A stretch of DNA of 64,000 nucleotides from Terrimonas_B sp041743125 (GTDB lineage Bacteria; Bacteroidota; Bacteroidia; Chitinophagales; Chitinophagaceae): positions 62,001-126,000 of the forward strand of contig JBGTNK010000195.1 of NCBI GenBank assembly GCA_041743125.1, written 5' to 3'. The number at the start of each line of letters is the position of its first letter. Position 1 is the first letter of the stretch. The position numbers and the translations under genes are program-made. Shown here one piece after another: positions 1 through 10,004 of this stretch. The notes beneath the pieces were generated by a model, which was not told the origin of the DNA, did not search any database, and saw only the letters and a program-made list of their open reading frames with translations.

Positions 1-1
1 T

Positions 2-1810
2 ATATATAATCCTTCTCATTTATTTGGTTTTTTTTCCGCCTTCAACCCGGATGTAGTGAAGGGCTTTGATTTATATAAAAGTGCAATCCCTGAAAAATAT
101 GGAGGCCGCCTGTCTTCAGTCCTTGACGTTTCAATGCGAGATGGAAATTCAAAAAAGATTTCTGGTACAGGAGGAATTGGTTTGCTAACAAGCAAGCTTA
201 CAATAGAGGGGCCATTAAAAAAAGACAAAACATCGTTTATTATTGGCGGCCGCTCTACCTATTCAAACTGGTTATTAAAACAAATTCCCAGGTCAGACTT
301 TAGTAAAAGCAAGGCTGGATTTAGTGATTTTAATTTACGAATCAGCCATACCATTAATGAAAAAAATAGTTTGTACCTGACCGGATATGTCAGTAATGAT
401 AATTTTAAATTAAACACGGATACCCTTTATGAATATGGTAACCGAAATCTGAATATAAAGTGGAAGCATATCTTCAATAATAAGCTTTACGGGATAGCGG
501 TAGCCGGTTGGGATAATTATCAGTACAGCATTTCAAGTAAAGAAAATCCGGTAAATGCATTTCGTCTGCAATCAGCCATTAGCCAGGGAAGTCTTAGAAC
601 CGATTTTAATTTTTCTCCTGACAATAAGCATTCTTTCTCATTTGGCCTCAATTCAATTTACTACAAAATAGATCCCGGATCTTTTGTTCCTTCCGGCAAA
701 CAGTCTCTTGTGAACCCGGATAAATTGCAACCAGAACAAGCATTGGAAACCGCAATATATGTGGGAGATCAATATACCATCAATTCAAGATTTTCTATCA
801 ATGCCGGCTTGAGATACTCAATGTATAATTATTTGGGTCCCCGGGATATTCATGCCTATGCGAAGGGCGTTCCCAGGGACGAGATTTCTTTGACAGGAAC
901 TAAATCGTTTAGGCCAGGGAAAATGATCAAAACATATCAGGGTACAGAATACCGGTTTGTAGCCAGGATGTTATTGTCCAATGAAACCTCATTGAAATTT
1001 AGTTTTAACAGTCTCTGGCAATATATTCATATGTTGTCCAATACGGTTGCCATGGCCCCAAGCGATATCTGGAAGCTTAGCGATCCTTATATAAGGCCAC
1101 AAAAAGGTAATCAGTTATCACTTGGTTTTTATAAAAATTTTAAATCTAATACTATTGAAACCTCAGTCGAAATCTATTTCAAGCATTTAAAGAATTACCT
1201 GGACTTTAAAAGCGGCGCTGTTTTGCTAATGAATCATTATATAGAAACAGACATAATAAATACCCGGGGTAAAGCGTATGGTATTGAACTTGCTCTGAAG
1301 AAGAAAACAGGGAAGATGAGCGGTTGGCTTAGTTATGCATACAGCAGATCCTTGCTCCGCCAGGATGATCCCTTAGCCGGACAGTCAATAAATGAGGGAA
1401 GATACTATCCCGCTAACTTTGATAAACCACATAGCATTAATTGGGTTAATAATTACCAGATTTCCCACCGCTTTACAACCTCTTTGACTATGGTGTACAG
1501 TACAGGCAGGCCTATCACGTTACCCATTGCTATTTTTTACCTGGGCGGCTCGCAACGCATTTATTATTCGGGCAGAAACCAATACAGAATACCTGACTAT
1601 TTCCGGGCCGATTTTTCGATAAATATAGATGGCAACCATAGGTCAAAAAAATTAACCCACAATTCATGGTCAATTGGGGTTTATAATTTGCTTGCCAGGC
1701 AAAATCCTTATTCAGTTTATTTTATTCAGGAAGCAGGAATTATAAAAGGTTATCAATTGTCTGTATTTGGAACAGCCATACCTTTCATCAGTTATAATTT
1801 CAGATTTTAA
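2..1810 (+). CDS. TonB-dependent outer-membrane receptor, 5' end cut by window
   Basis: The reading frame is open from the window edge; there is no need for the internal GTG at 56, because the codons before it read as receptor sequence (HLFGFFSAFNPDVVKGFDLY). That stretch plus the following KYGGRLSSVLDV motif is the end of a TonB plug domain, where the plug loops are followed by the first barrel strands. The rest is alternating hydrophobic/polar sequence rich in Tyr, Asn and Gly, and the protein ends in YNFRF, an aromatic C-terminus typical of outer-membrane barrels. About 602 residues are present; the signal peptide, any carboxypeptidase-like domain and most of the plug lie upstream. It is followed after 5 nt by a DUF4249 lipoprotein, a pairing common in Bacteroidota. 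The substrate cannot be inferred. Confidence 0.88.
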   Translation: MYNPSHLFGFFSAFNPDVVKGFDLYKSAIPEKYGGRLSSVLDVSMRDGNSKKISGTGGIGLLTSKLTIEGPLKKDKTSFIIGGRSTYSNWLLKQIPRSDFSKSKAGFSDFNLRISHTINEKNSLYLTGYVSNDNFKLNTDTLYEYGNRNLNIKWKHIFNNKLYGIAVAGWDNYQYSISSKENPVNAFRLQSAISQGSLRTDFNFSPDNKHSFSFGLNSIYYKIDPGSFVPSGKQSLVNPDKLQPEQALETAIYVGDQYTINSRFSINAGLRYSMYNYLGPRDIHAYAKGVPRDEISLTGTKSFRPGKMIKTYQGTEYRFVARMLLSNETSLKFSFNSLWQYIHMLSNTVAMAPSDIWKLSDPYIRPQKGNQLSLGFYKNFKSNTIETSVEIYFKHLKNYLDFKSGAVLLMNHYIETDIINTRGKAYGIELALKKKTGKMSGWLSYAYSRSLLRQDDPLAGQSINEGRYYPANFDKPHSINWVNNYQISHRFTTSLTMVYSTGRPITLPIAIFYLGGSQRIYYSGRNQYRIPDYFRADFSINIDGNHRSKKLTHNSWSIGVYNLLARQNPYSVYFIQEAGIIKGYQLSVFGTAIPFISYNFRF

Positions 1811-1815
1811 AAAGG

Positions 1816-2955
1816 ATGGATAAAAAATTACATATAACAATTCTTCTATCACTTGCCATAATTGTATTTAACCGTTGTAAAAAACCATACGAGCCACCAA
1901 TAATAAAAACTGAAACTCATTTCCTGGTGGTAGATGGAATGATCAGTTGCGGAAATAACGCAGTAACTAAAATAGTATTAAGCCGCTCAACCCGCTTGGG
2001 AGACTCAATACAATTTGCCCCGGAACTAAATGCTTTTGTATCCATTGAGGAAGAGCAGGGAAGTCATTATAACCTCACCGAACAAGGAAATGGAATTTAT
2101 CTTTCCCAACAATTAAGTTTGGATCCTGATAAAAAGTTCAGGCTGATAATAAAAACAACAAACAACAAAAACTATATTTCGGCATTCACCGAAGGAAAAA
2201 CATCACCACCAATTGATAGCCTGACATGGAAGCAAAAAGAGGATGTAATTATTTCCGTGAACACACATGACCCTTCTAATAATGCAAGATATTACCGATG
2301 GGATTACATTGAAACCTGGAATTATCGTTCCATTTATTCCACCGACTACGGGGTGAACAATGGATTAATATATGTGAAGGATTTTTTAACACAAACTGAT
2401 TCCTGCTGGCGAACGTCCAATTCTACAAATATTATCTTAAGTTCCTCTGTCAATTTAAGCGAAGATGTTATCAGCGATTTTCCTGTTGCAATCGTTCCTC
2501 AACATACTGAAAAGATAAGTTTGGGCTATAGCATTTTGGTGAGACAATATGCCTTGCCGGAAAAAGCTTTTCAGTACTTGCGGATCATTCAGAAAAATAC
2601 ACAACAATTGGGATCCCTGTTTGATGGGCAGCCCTCGCAATTAAAGGGGAATATTCTTTGTGTTGAAAATCCAGGTGAACCAGTAATGGGTTATATTTCT
2701 GCTTCGACGGTTACTGAAAAAAGAATGTTTATCCGGAATAGCCAGGTTGCTAACTGGCATTTTGCTCCATCAGTTGAGTTTTGTGGAGTTATTCTTACGA
2801 TCCCACAAAATTCAACGAGCTATTTAATATTTGATTATCCCGACACTTCTTTTGGTCCTTATTATTTCGTTACCGGTGGTCTGGTGATTACTAAAAAAGC
2901 CTGTTTGGAATGTACTGAACAAGGGGGCGCAAATTTAAAACCCAATTTTTGGTAA
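1816..2955 (+). CDS. DUF4249 family lipoprotein
   Basis: A 379-residue protein with a short hydrophobic N-terminus ending in a lipobox-like FNRC (Cys21), so it is probably lipidated and exported. Length, the early sentence VVDGMISCGNNAVTKIVLSRS and the position directly after a TonB-dependent receptor fit the DUF4249 family, whose members are encoded next to such receptors. The gap to the receptor is 5 nt, so the two genes are almost certainly co-transcribed. The usual inference is a surface or periplasmic accessory of the receptor, but no biochemical role is established. Asn-Arg in the lipobox is less standard than Leu-Ala/Ser-Gly, so lipidation is likely but not certain. Confidence 0.8.
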   Translation: MDKKLHITILLSLAIIVFNRCKKPYEPPIIKTETHFLVVDGMISCGNNAVTKIVLSRSTRLGDSIQFAPELNAFVSIEEEQGSHYNLTEQGNGIYLSQQLSLDPDKKFRLIIKTTNNKNYISAFTEGKTSPPIDSLTWKQKEDVIISVNTHDPSNNARYYRWDYIETWNYRSIYSTDYGVNNGLIYVKDFLTQTDSCWRTSNSTNIILSSSVNLSEDVISDFPVAIVPQHTEKISLGYSILVRQYALPEKAFQYLRIIQKNTQQLGSLFDGQPSQLKGNILCVENPGEPVMGYISASTVTEKRMFIRNSQVANWHFAPSVEFCGVILTIPQNSTSYLIFDYPDTSFGPYYFVTGGLVITKKACLECTEQGGANLKPNFW

Positions 2956-2994
2956 AATTTTATTTGATTGAAGAAATTAACTTTGAAAGGATAA

Positions 2995-5400
2995 GTGAAT
3001 ACAATTAAAAAATATCATTCATTTTTTTTACTCCTGTTTCATTTTGCGTACGCCGGATTATTTTCCTGCTTTGCACAAACTGGTTTTGAAGTTGAACTTA
3101 TCAGCAGGGTAGAAAAGTTTGGCCATAATAATTTTCAGGAGAAAATATTTGTTCATACCGGCAAATCATTTTACATATGCGGAGAGATTCTCTGGTTTAA
3201 GTTATATAATACGGATGCCATTCTTAACAAACCTGCAAATATCAGTAGGGTCGCTTATGTAGAACTGCTGAACAAGGACAAAAGAGCAGTGATGCAGGCG
3301 AAAATAGAATTGAACGAAGGAACAGGAAGTGGATCATTAATGTTGCCCTACTCCCTAAATTCAGGAAATTATGTGTTGCGGTCCTATACAAACTGGATGA
3401 AGAATTTTGATCCGGAGTTTTATTTTGAATCCTCTATAACTATTATTAATACATTCAAAAAACTCGGAGGGTCAGAAAACAAAACTCCGGCTTTCGATGC
3501 TCAATTCTTTCCCGAAGGAGGTAACCTGGTAAATAGGTTGGAAAGTAAAGTGGCCTTTCATGCCGTAGACAAAAATGGCCATGGCATCTCTTGCAATGGA
3601 CTAGTCATTAACCAAAATAATGATTCCATTACGTCTTTTCAATCCTTGCGTTTTGGTATGGGGCATTTTAAATTTACCCCTTCTCCGGGAAATAGTTATA
3701 AAGCCGTTATTCAATCTGCATCAGGTAATGTTATTGTCCGAAATTTACCAACTGCACTTGAAACCGGATATGTAATGAATTTAATATTTCCGGATAAAGG
3801 TTTCTTGAAATTGATTGTTAGATCAGCTAAGATAAATAATGAACCCGTTTATCTATTGATACATACACGCAATATTGTTAAGCTGGCTCGAATGGAAATG
3901 ATTAAAAACAGCACAGCAGAATTTACAATTAAACAGGCAGATCTGGGTGAGGGGATTTCTCATTTTACCGTATTCAATTCAAAACGACAACCTGTTTGTG
4001 AAAGATTGTTTTTTCATCCTCCAAAGGAAAAATTGAACCTTACACTAATTCCCAATCAGCAGGATTATTCGTTACGTAAAAATGTTAGTATTGAATTGAA
4101 GTCTCAAATAAATAACGGGAAACCCGCCAGTGCAAATATTTCCCTGTCAGTTTTCCCTGTTGATTCTCTGCATAAAGTAGATGGAAAAGATATTCGAAGT
4201 TTTTTGTGGCTTACTTCAGAATTACATGGCACTGTTGAATCACCGGACTGGTATTTTAACAACACGGAAGAAAATGCACAGGAGGAAGCTGTAGATAACC
4301 TAATGCTTACACATGGGTGGAGCAGATTCAAATGGGAAGAAGTTTTGAAGGATAAGCAACCTTCATTTCGTTTTTTGCCTGAATACGAAGGTCACCAGGT
4401 CATGGGTAAAATAAAGCATAAGAATACAGGGTTGCCTTTACAGAATATAACTACTTATCTCACTATCCCGGGTGAAAGATTTATTTTCAGAACTTCAGGC
4501 AGTGATCAGAATGGGAATATTTTTTTTAGTCTAAACAATTTTTATGGTAATAGCGATATTGTTATTCAGGCATCCGGTGGGTGGAAAGATAGGTATACGA
4601 TAGATATTCCCAATTCATACTCCGGAGATTTTTCTTCCAGGAAACATCCTCTTCTTAATGTTGATGAAAAAAATAAAGACCTGTTGCTTGATCAGAGCGT
4701 TGGATCCCAGGTAGAGAATATTTTTGTCCAGGAAGAAAAACATAAGTTTACATTGCCCAAAAGTATTGATACCACTACGTTCTACGGCAAACCGGATAAA
4801 AGTTATTTGTTGGACGATTATACCCGTTTTATTACAATGGAGGAGGTGTTGAAGGAATATGTGGTGGAAGTAAGAATTAGAAAATCAAAAGACCAGTATT
4901 TATTAAACGTTAAAAACGAACCCTATCATAATTTCTTTGAAAATAATCCGCTGGTTGTTTTGGATGGATTGCCCGTTTTTGACATGAATAAACTGATGGA
5001 ACTGGATCCCCTGAAGATCAAAAAACTGGATATTATTACAAGAAAATATTTTTCCGGGAACGATATGATTGAGGGTATTGTAAGTATCCAATCCTATAAG
5101 GGAGACCTGGCTGGCTTTCAAATTAATCCAGATGCGCTGGTATTGGATTATCCTGGTCTGCAACTTAACAGGGAATTTTATTCGCCAATATATGATACCA
5201 GGGAGAAAGTTGAAAGCAGGGTACCTGATTTCAGAAATCTCTTATATTGGGAGCCTGAAATAAAAATTGATAAGAATGGATTTGGCTTAGTCAGCTTTTA
5301 TACTTCAGATAAACCAGGGCGTTATGCTATTGTTGCACAGGGTATAAATGCTGACGGAGTTGCCGGAAGTGCTGTTCATTATTTTAATGTCAGTAAATAA
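2995..5400 (+). CDS. Secreted MG2-like / TonB plug-like domain protein
   Basis: An 801-residue protein starting at GTG; a TAA codon directly precedes it in frame and GAAAGGA lies just upstream, so this start is well supported. Residues 1-28 form a signal peptide ending in CFAQ. Residues about 45-150 (KIFVHTGKSFYICGEILWFK) resemble the macroglobulin MG2 domain found in large Bacteroidota proteins. Residues about 600-710 (ITMEEVLKEYV, then NPLVVLDGLPVFD) resemble a TonB plug domain without a barrel. The C-terminus (GFGLVSFYTSDKPGRYAIVAQG) looks like another beta-sandwich. It is probably the third gene of an operon with the receptor and DUF4249 gene (39 nt gap). Such proteins may bridge or gate the receptor; this is inference. 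Confidence 0.72.
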   Translation: MNTIKKYHSFFLLLFHFAYAGLFSCFAQTGFEVELISRVEKFGHNNFQEKIFVHTGKSFYICGEILWFKLYNTDAILNKPANISRVAYVELLNKDKRAVMQAKIELNEGTGSGSLMLPYSLNSGNYVLRSYTNWMKNFDPEFYFESSITIINTFKKLGGSENKTPAFDAQFFPEGGNLVNRLESKVAFHAVDKNGHGISCNGLVINQNNDSITSFQSLRFGMGHFKFTPSPGNSYKAVIQSASGNVIVRNLPTALETGYVMNLIFPDKGFLKLIVRSAKINNEPVYLLIHTRNIVKLARMEMIKNSTAEFTIKQADLGEGISHFTVFNSKRQPVCERLFFHPPKEKLNLTLIPNQQDYSLRKNVSIELKSQINNGKPASANISLSVFPVDSLHKVDGKDIRSFLWLTSELHGTVESPDWYFNNTEENAQEEAVDNLMLTHGWSRFKWEEVLKDKQPSFRFLPEYEGHQVMGKIKHKNTGLPLQNITTYLTIPGERFIFRTSGSDQNGNIFFSLNNFYGNSDIVIQASGGWKDRYTIDIPNSYSGDFSSRKHPLLNVDEKNKDLLLDQSVGSQVENIFVQEEKHKFTLPKSIDTTTFYGKPDKSYLLDDYTRFITMEEVLKEYVVEVRIRKSKDQYLLNVKNEPYHNFFENNPLVVLDGLPVFDMNKLMELDPLKIKKLDIITRKYFSGNDMIEGIVSIQSYKGDLAGFQINPDALVLDYPGLQLNREFYSPIYDTREKVESRVPDFRNLLYWEPEIKIDKNGFGLVSFYTSDKPGRYAIVAQGINADGVAGSAVHYFNVSK

Positions 5401-5444
5401 TTATTAAATAATGAGTCTTTCTTCACATTATTGACCCGGGTATC

Positions 5445-6671
5445 TCAGAGAAATTGTTCAATCATTTCCCCCGTATTGACGTTACCCGGGAAAAAGTTCA
5501 CCAATTTTTGAATTACGCCTTCTACCAGCGCATCCGGGCAGGAAGCTCCGCTGGTCATTAAGATTCTTACTGGTTTTTTTAAGGGGAGGTAGCCTGAGGT
5601 TAAGATTTCTGTTTTATTTCTAAAATCATAATGTAAAATTTCTAAAGAGGATATGATTTTTTCTTCGCTGCTAATGAAGTAAGTCGGCAATTTTTCTTCG
5701 CAAAGCTCTACCAGGTGTGATGTATTAGATGAATTATAACCGCCGGTTACAATGGCCAGGTCGGCATCTGTTTGAAGCATCCCGTTTACAGCAGTCTGGT
5801 TATCGTTGGTAGCATAGCAAAGCGTATCCCTGGTATCAGCCACACGATCTTCAATATTGTTTTCAGTTAACTGATGCTGGTCGATCATTGTCTGTTTTAA
5901 AAAATCGGAAATTGCCTGGGTGTCACTGGCAAGCATGGTGGTTTGATTGATGACACCAATGCGGTCCAGATCTTTTTCGATATCAAATCCTTTTGAATAT
6001 TGACCTTCAAATTCCATATAAAATTGGGCGGGTGGTTTTTTGCCGAGTATATATTCTGCTAACTCTTTTGCCTGCTTCAGATCCTTTACCACTACAGCAG
6101 GAGCATTTTGGGCAGCATGGGAAAATGTGGCCCTGGTTTCTTCATGGTTAGGTTTGCCATGAATTATTATGCTGTATTTTTTTTTCGCAATGGCTTCACC
6201 GCGGTTCCACACTTTTTCAACGAAAGGACATGTGGTATTATATTTTTCAGTGGGGATCCCAATTTCTTTTAATTTTTTTTCAATAGCCAGGGTAGTGCCA
6301 AAGGCGGGAATGATCACAACATCATCGGCGGTCAGGTCATCAAAGGGGATCAATTGCTTACCATATGTATCTTGTAAAAAGACAACTCCATGCGCTTGCA
6401 AATCTGCATTTACCTGAGGATTATGGATCATTTCACTCAATAAAAAAATTCTTTTTCCGGGATTTTCTTCTACTGTACGGAAAGCAATTTCAATAGCATT
6501 TTCGACACCATAGCAAAAACCAAAGTGGCGGGCCAGGTATATTTGGAGCGAACCAAAATCTAAAAGGGTGGGAGAAAAGTCCTTTTTCATTTTATCCATT
6601 TGCCGTCGTTTTTTTTTGATGGCAGTTATCAAAGGACTTCTATAAATAATTGGTACGTCAAAACTTTTCAT
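5445..6671 (-). CDS. ispH: 4-hydroxy-3-methylbut-2-enyl diphosphate reductase
   Basis: IspH (LytB) performs the last step of the MEP pathway, reducing HMBPP to IPP and DMAPP with an iron-sulfur cluster. Three cluster cysteines are visible in HFGFCYGVENA, NTTCPFVEKVW and DTLCYATNDN (residues 59, 154 and 291 counted from the upstream ATG at 6689). The HGKPNHEET segment is the substrate-binding region. At about 408 residues it is the long form, resembling cyanobacterial and plant IspH more than the ~316-residue enterobacterial enzyme. I prefer the ATG at 6671 (MKSFDVP), because the six residues added by the ATG at 6689 look non-native; neither has a clear ribosome site. It converges on the MG2 gene and stands alone. 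Confidence 0.95.
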   Translation of the reverse strand: MKSFDVPIIYRSPLITAIKKKRRQMDKMKKDFSPTLLDFGSLQIYLARHFGFCYGVENAIEIAFRTVEENPGKRIFLLSEMIHNPQVNADLQAHGVVFLQDTYGKQLIPFDDLTADDVVIIPAFGTTLAIEKKLKEIGIPTEKYNTTCPFVEKVWNRGEAIAKKKYSIIIHGKPNHEETRATFSHAAQNAPAVVVKDLKQAKELAEYILGKKPPAQFYMEFEGQYSKGFDIEKDLDRIGVINQTTMLASDTQAISDFLKQTMIDQHQLTENNIEDRVADTRDTLCYATNDNQTAVNGMLQTDADLAIVTGGYNSSNTSHLVELCEEKLPTYFISSEEKIISSLEILHYDFRNKTEILTSGYLPLKKPVRILMTSGASCPDALVEGVIQKLVNFFPGNVNTGEMIEQFL

Positions 6672-6821
6672 ATGGCAAAGATACTGCATGGGGTTTTTTT
6701 ATTCCATGTGTTGGATAAGAATTCGGGTACTGATTCGTCATCTTGAAACCGGCGTTCTTATTTCTTAAATTGGATTTTATGAAATAACAATAAGTGATTA
6801 GTTTCACCAAAATGGGATAAT

Positions 6822-8201
6822 ATGATACGCAGTATTCCGGCTGTTGCCTGCCTGTTTTTGTTCATCGGTTGCAACAATGAATCGCCAAATAATAAATCAA
6901 CAGAAAACGAAATTATGACCTCATCAACTAAGACCGTAACGTGGGCACATACCACAAATATTTATGAAGTGAATGTTCGCCAGTACACAGAAGAAGGAAC
7001 TTTCAATGCATTTGAAAAAGAGCTGCCACGGTTAAAAGAAATGGGAGTAGCTACCCTTTGGTTCATGCCCGTTACTCCCATTGCCCAAAAAAATAAAAAA
7101 GGAACTATGGGTAGCCCTTATGCCTGCTCTGATTATACAGCGATCAATCCGGAATTCGGGAGCATGGAAGATTTTAAACAACTGGTAAATAAGGCGCATG
7201 ACATGGGCTTTAAGGTGATCATTGATTGGGTAGCTAATCATACGGGTTGGGATCATGTATGGACGAAATCAAACCCGGACTATTTCCTGAAGGATTCGGC
7301 AACTAATGATTTTAAAATGGCGAGCGGGATGGAAGATATTATTGAGTTGGATTACAAAAATCCTGCCTTACGTAAGGCAATGATTGATGCCATGAAATTC
7401 TGGGTGACAGAAGCGGATATAGATGGTTTTCGATGCGACCTGGCCAGCTGGGTTGAAGTTGATTTCTGGGTAGAAGCACGTCCGCAAGTTGATTCCTTAA
7501 AACATTTATTTTGGTTGGGAGAGTTTGATGAACTGGAGGGGCCGGAGTATGGAAAAGTTTTTGACGCCAGCTATTCATGGAAATGGATGCATAAAACAAG
7601 AGATTTTTACCAGCATCAATTACCATTGCATGAACTGGATTCTTTGCTTCATCAGTATGAATCTCTGGGCTATGGATCTATGAGAGCCTGGTTTACTACC
7701 AACCATGATGAAAATAGCTGGAATGGTACGGAATATGATAAATATGGAAAAATGGCTGCTGCACTGGCAGTCTTTAGCGCCACATGGAATGGCATTCCTT
7801 TACTATACAGTGGACAGGAAATGCCCAACAAAAAAAAGTTGGAATTTTTTGAAAAGGATCCCATTCAATGGACTTCAAAATATGAACTGAGTGATTTTTA
7901 TAAAACACTACTGAACCTGCATTCAAATCATCCGGCGCTTCGTGCCGGCGATAGTCAGGTAAAAACTTATCGCATTAAAACAAGTGATGATGGTAAAGTG
8001 TTTTCTTTCCATCGAAAAAATGGTACAAAAGAAGTTTTTGTTATTCTGAATCTTTCTCATTCTGATCTGGAAAAGGCTCAAATAACTGACGATCAAATTT
8101 CGGGGATGTATAAAAATGTTTTCCATAGCGGAAGCAAGGATTTTGATAAAGAAAGAACTATTTCCTTGAAGGCATGGGAATACATGGTGTTTGAAAAATA
8201 A
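6822..8201 (+). CDS. GH13 alpha-amylase family lipoprotein
   Basis: A 459-residue glycoside hydrolase family 13 enzyme acting on alpha-glucans. It has a lipoprotein signal with lipobox FIGC (Cys17), so it should sit on a membrane facing the periplasm or outside. The four conserved GH13 regions are present: DWVANH (region I, ~135-140), GFRCD (nucleophile Asp206), WLGEFDE (acid/base Glu234) and TNHDE (transition-state Asp296). The barrel is followed by a short C-terminal beta domain (~370-459). No starch-utilisation genes flank it. It ends at a strong terminator shared with the convergent htrA gene. Exact specificity (amylase, glucosidase or transferase) cannot be read. Confidence 0.92.
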   Translation: MIRSIPAVACLFLFIGCNNESPNNKSTENEIMTSSTKTVTWAHTTNIYEVNVRQYTEEGTFNAFEKELPRLKEMGVATLWFMPVTPIAQKNKKGTMGSPYACSDYTAINPEFGSMEDFKQLVNKAHDMGFKVIIDWVANHTGWDHVWTKSNPDYFLKDSATNDFKMASGMEDIIELDYKNPALRKAMIDAMKFWVTEADIDGFRCDLASWVEVDFWVEARPQVDSLKHLFWLGEFDELEGPEYGKVFDASYSWKWMHKTRDFYQHQLPLHELDSLLHQYESLGYGSMRAWFTTNHDENSWNGTEYDKYGKMAAALAVFSATWNGIPLLYSGQEMPNKKKLEFFEKDPIQWTSKYELSDFYKTLLNLHSNHPALRAGDSQVKTYRIKTSDDGKVFSFHRKNGTKEVFVILNLSHSDLEKAQITDDQISGMYKNVFHSGSKDFDKERTISLKAWEYMVFEK

Positions 8202-8229
8202 CCTTGTAATTTCCCTGTTAAATAATAGA

Positions 8230-8269
8230 AATAAGAAAGCCGTCTCTTTTTGAAGACGGCGTTCTTATT
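8230..8269. terminator. Bidirectional intrinsic terminator between GH13 gene and htrA
   Basis: Arms 8230-8245 and 8254-8269 are complementary over 16 positions with one mismatch, around an 8-nt loop (CTTTTTGA). A/T-rich ends on both sides give U-tracts in either direction. It lies between two convergent genes. Confidence 0.85.
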
Positions 8270-8286
8270 TCAACTGAATATTAATA

Positions 8287-9807
8287 TTATTCTTCGTTCA
8301 GTTTTATTTTATAAGTATAAATGCCTTTATACCCTGGATAAATTCCTTCTAACTGTACTTCATCATAACCACTACCTCCAAGTAATTGACCCAATTCGTC
8401 TGAATTCTTAATATCTCTGCCATTTACAGAAGTAATAATAAATCCGGGATCCATACGAGTATTACTAAGCGGGCCGCCGGGTTTTATCTTTTTAACTACT
8501 ACGCCTCCATTTATGTCAAATTGGGTGGCTTTCTTGCTATCCAAATTCTCTAATTCTACACCCAGACGGTCGCCGATTACCTTTGCACTTGAAACTTCAA
8601 TTTTGCTTATGGTGCCTTTTAATACTACATCAACAGTATTCTCTTTTCCATTTCGGATATAGGTTACCGGCACTTTTTCTCCTGGGCGATAACTGGCAAT
8701 ACCAGCACTCATCTCCATCCCGCTGGACACCTTCATGCCATTTATTTTGGTGATAACATCACCCTCCTTTAAACCAGCTTTGTAGGCAGCTCCGTCATTT
8801 GGCACAGACTGTACGTAAACACCCTGACCTTCTTTTACACCTACTTGTTTGATCAGCCTTTCATTTTCCCCTTCGTTTGGCTGATAGCTGATACCCAGGT
8901 ATCCTCTTTTAACATCCCCAAATTCCACGAGGTCATTCACAATTTTCTTGACAATATTAACGGGAATAGCGAATGAGTATCCTGCATATGTTCCATTTGG
9001 TGCAAGTATAGCAGAATTTATACCGATCAACTGGCCATCGACTGTAAACAAACCCCCACCGCTATTGCCCTGGTTAACGGCTGCATCAGTTTGTATGAAT
9101 GATTCGATAGGTGAGTTGCTCTGACGGCTATTAATGCCAATATAACGGCTTTTGGCACTTACGATGCCGGCAGTTACTGTCGTTTCCAGGGTGAGAGGAT
9201 ATCCTACAGCTAAAACCCACTGTCCAAGTTTTACATTGTCGGAATTACCATAAACCATATAAGGTAGTCCAATGCCATCAATCTTTAGCACAGCAATATC
9301 GCTGCTTGGATCCCGGCCGATTACTCTTGCTTTATATACTTTTTTTGTATTGAGCGTAACAGTAATTTCATCTGCAACTCCTTTATCTCCGTCGGATATA
9401 ACGTGGTTATTCGTTACTATATATCCGTCATCACTGATAATTACCCCACTTCCCGAAGCCCGTTGTTCAGGTTGAATTTGAGGGCCAAAATTGAAGAACT
9501 GCTCAAACCAATCTTCCGGGTTTCTTTGCCTGCTGCCAGGTAACTCGTTACTAATTTTGCGGGCAGGTATTTTTGTTTTGATATGGACTACCGCAGGCAC
9601 TGCAGCATTGGCTGCTTTAGTAAAATCAACAGGCTCATTTGCCCCTGTCGTATTTTCAAAAAAACCTGCGTAATTGACAGGCAGTTTCCTGTCTTCAGAT
9701 TGAACAAGTGAAGAATTTTGATTCGTTAGTTTGCCGTAAGTCCACACACTACCAATAGCAGAGGTGGCACTAACTACAACAATCAGTAGAAGTTGTTTCC
9801 ATTTCAT
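8287..9807 (-). CDS. Do/HtrA family periplasmic serine protease
   Basis: A 506-residue DegP/DegQ-type protease for envelope protein quality control. The N-terminus is a membrane anchor or signal (KQLLLIVVVSATSAIGSVW). The catalytic triad is visible as His135 in VTNNHVI, Asp170 in SSDIAVLKI and Ser249 in GNSGGGLF. Two PDZ domains follow: PDZ1 about 295-390 (GYLGISYQ onwards) and PDZ2 about 410-500 (RLGVELENL and GFIITSVNG). Length and order match the family. It is probably monocistronic; a ~200-nt gap separates it from the next gene upstream. A second, very different trypsin-like protease is encoded at 39.1 kb. Confidence 0.94.
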   Translation of the reverse strand: MKWKQLLLIVVVSATSAIGSVWTYGKLTNQNSSLVQSEDRKLPVNYAGFFENTTGANEPVDFTKAANAAVPAVVHIKTKIPARKISNELPGSRQRNPEDWFEQFFNFGPQIQPEQRASGSGVIISDDGYIVTNNHVISDGDKGVADEITVTLNTKKVYKARVIGRDPSSDIAVLKIDGIGLPYMVYGNSDNVKLGQWVLAVGYPLTLETTVTAGIVSAKSRYIGINSRQSNSPIESFIQTDAAVNQGNSGGGLFTVDGQLIGINSAILAPNGTYAGYSFAIPVNIVKKIVNDLVEFGDVKRGYLGISYQPNEGENERLIKQVGVKEGQGVYVQSVPNDGAAYKAGLKEGDVITKINGMKVSSGMEMSAGIASYRPGEKVPVTYIRNGKENTVDVVLKGTISKIEVSSAKVIGDRLGVELENLDSKKATQFDINGGVVVKKIKPGGPLSNTRMDPGFIITSVNGRDIKNSDELGQLLGGSGYDEVQLEGIYPGYKGIYTYKIKLNEE

Positions 9808-10004
9808 ATCTTTTATTCATTTTAATTTTATTCAGAAAAGTTGCTTAGCATTAATATGTTTCAAAATGTATGCCTTACATGTACAAAATAACAAACTGTC
9901 ATTAGAAGTTGTGTTACCGGTAGTTTAGTTTAACAAATCTTTACTAAGCTCTTCGTACTTAGACCCAAAATTAAATAAGTTTGGGGACTATTATCCTCCA
10001 GGGG

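Noticed and set aside
9964..9985. Terminator downstream of the acyl-CoA reductase gene
   Set aside because: Only a 6-bp CCCAAA/TTTGGG stem with a 10-nt A/T loop and no T-tract.
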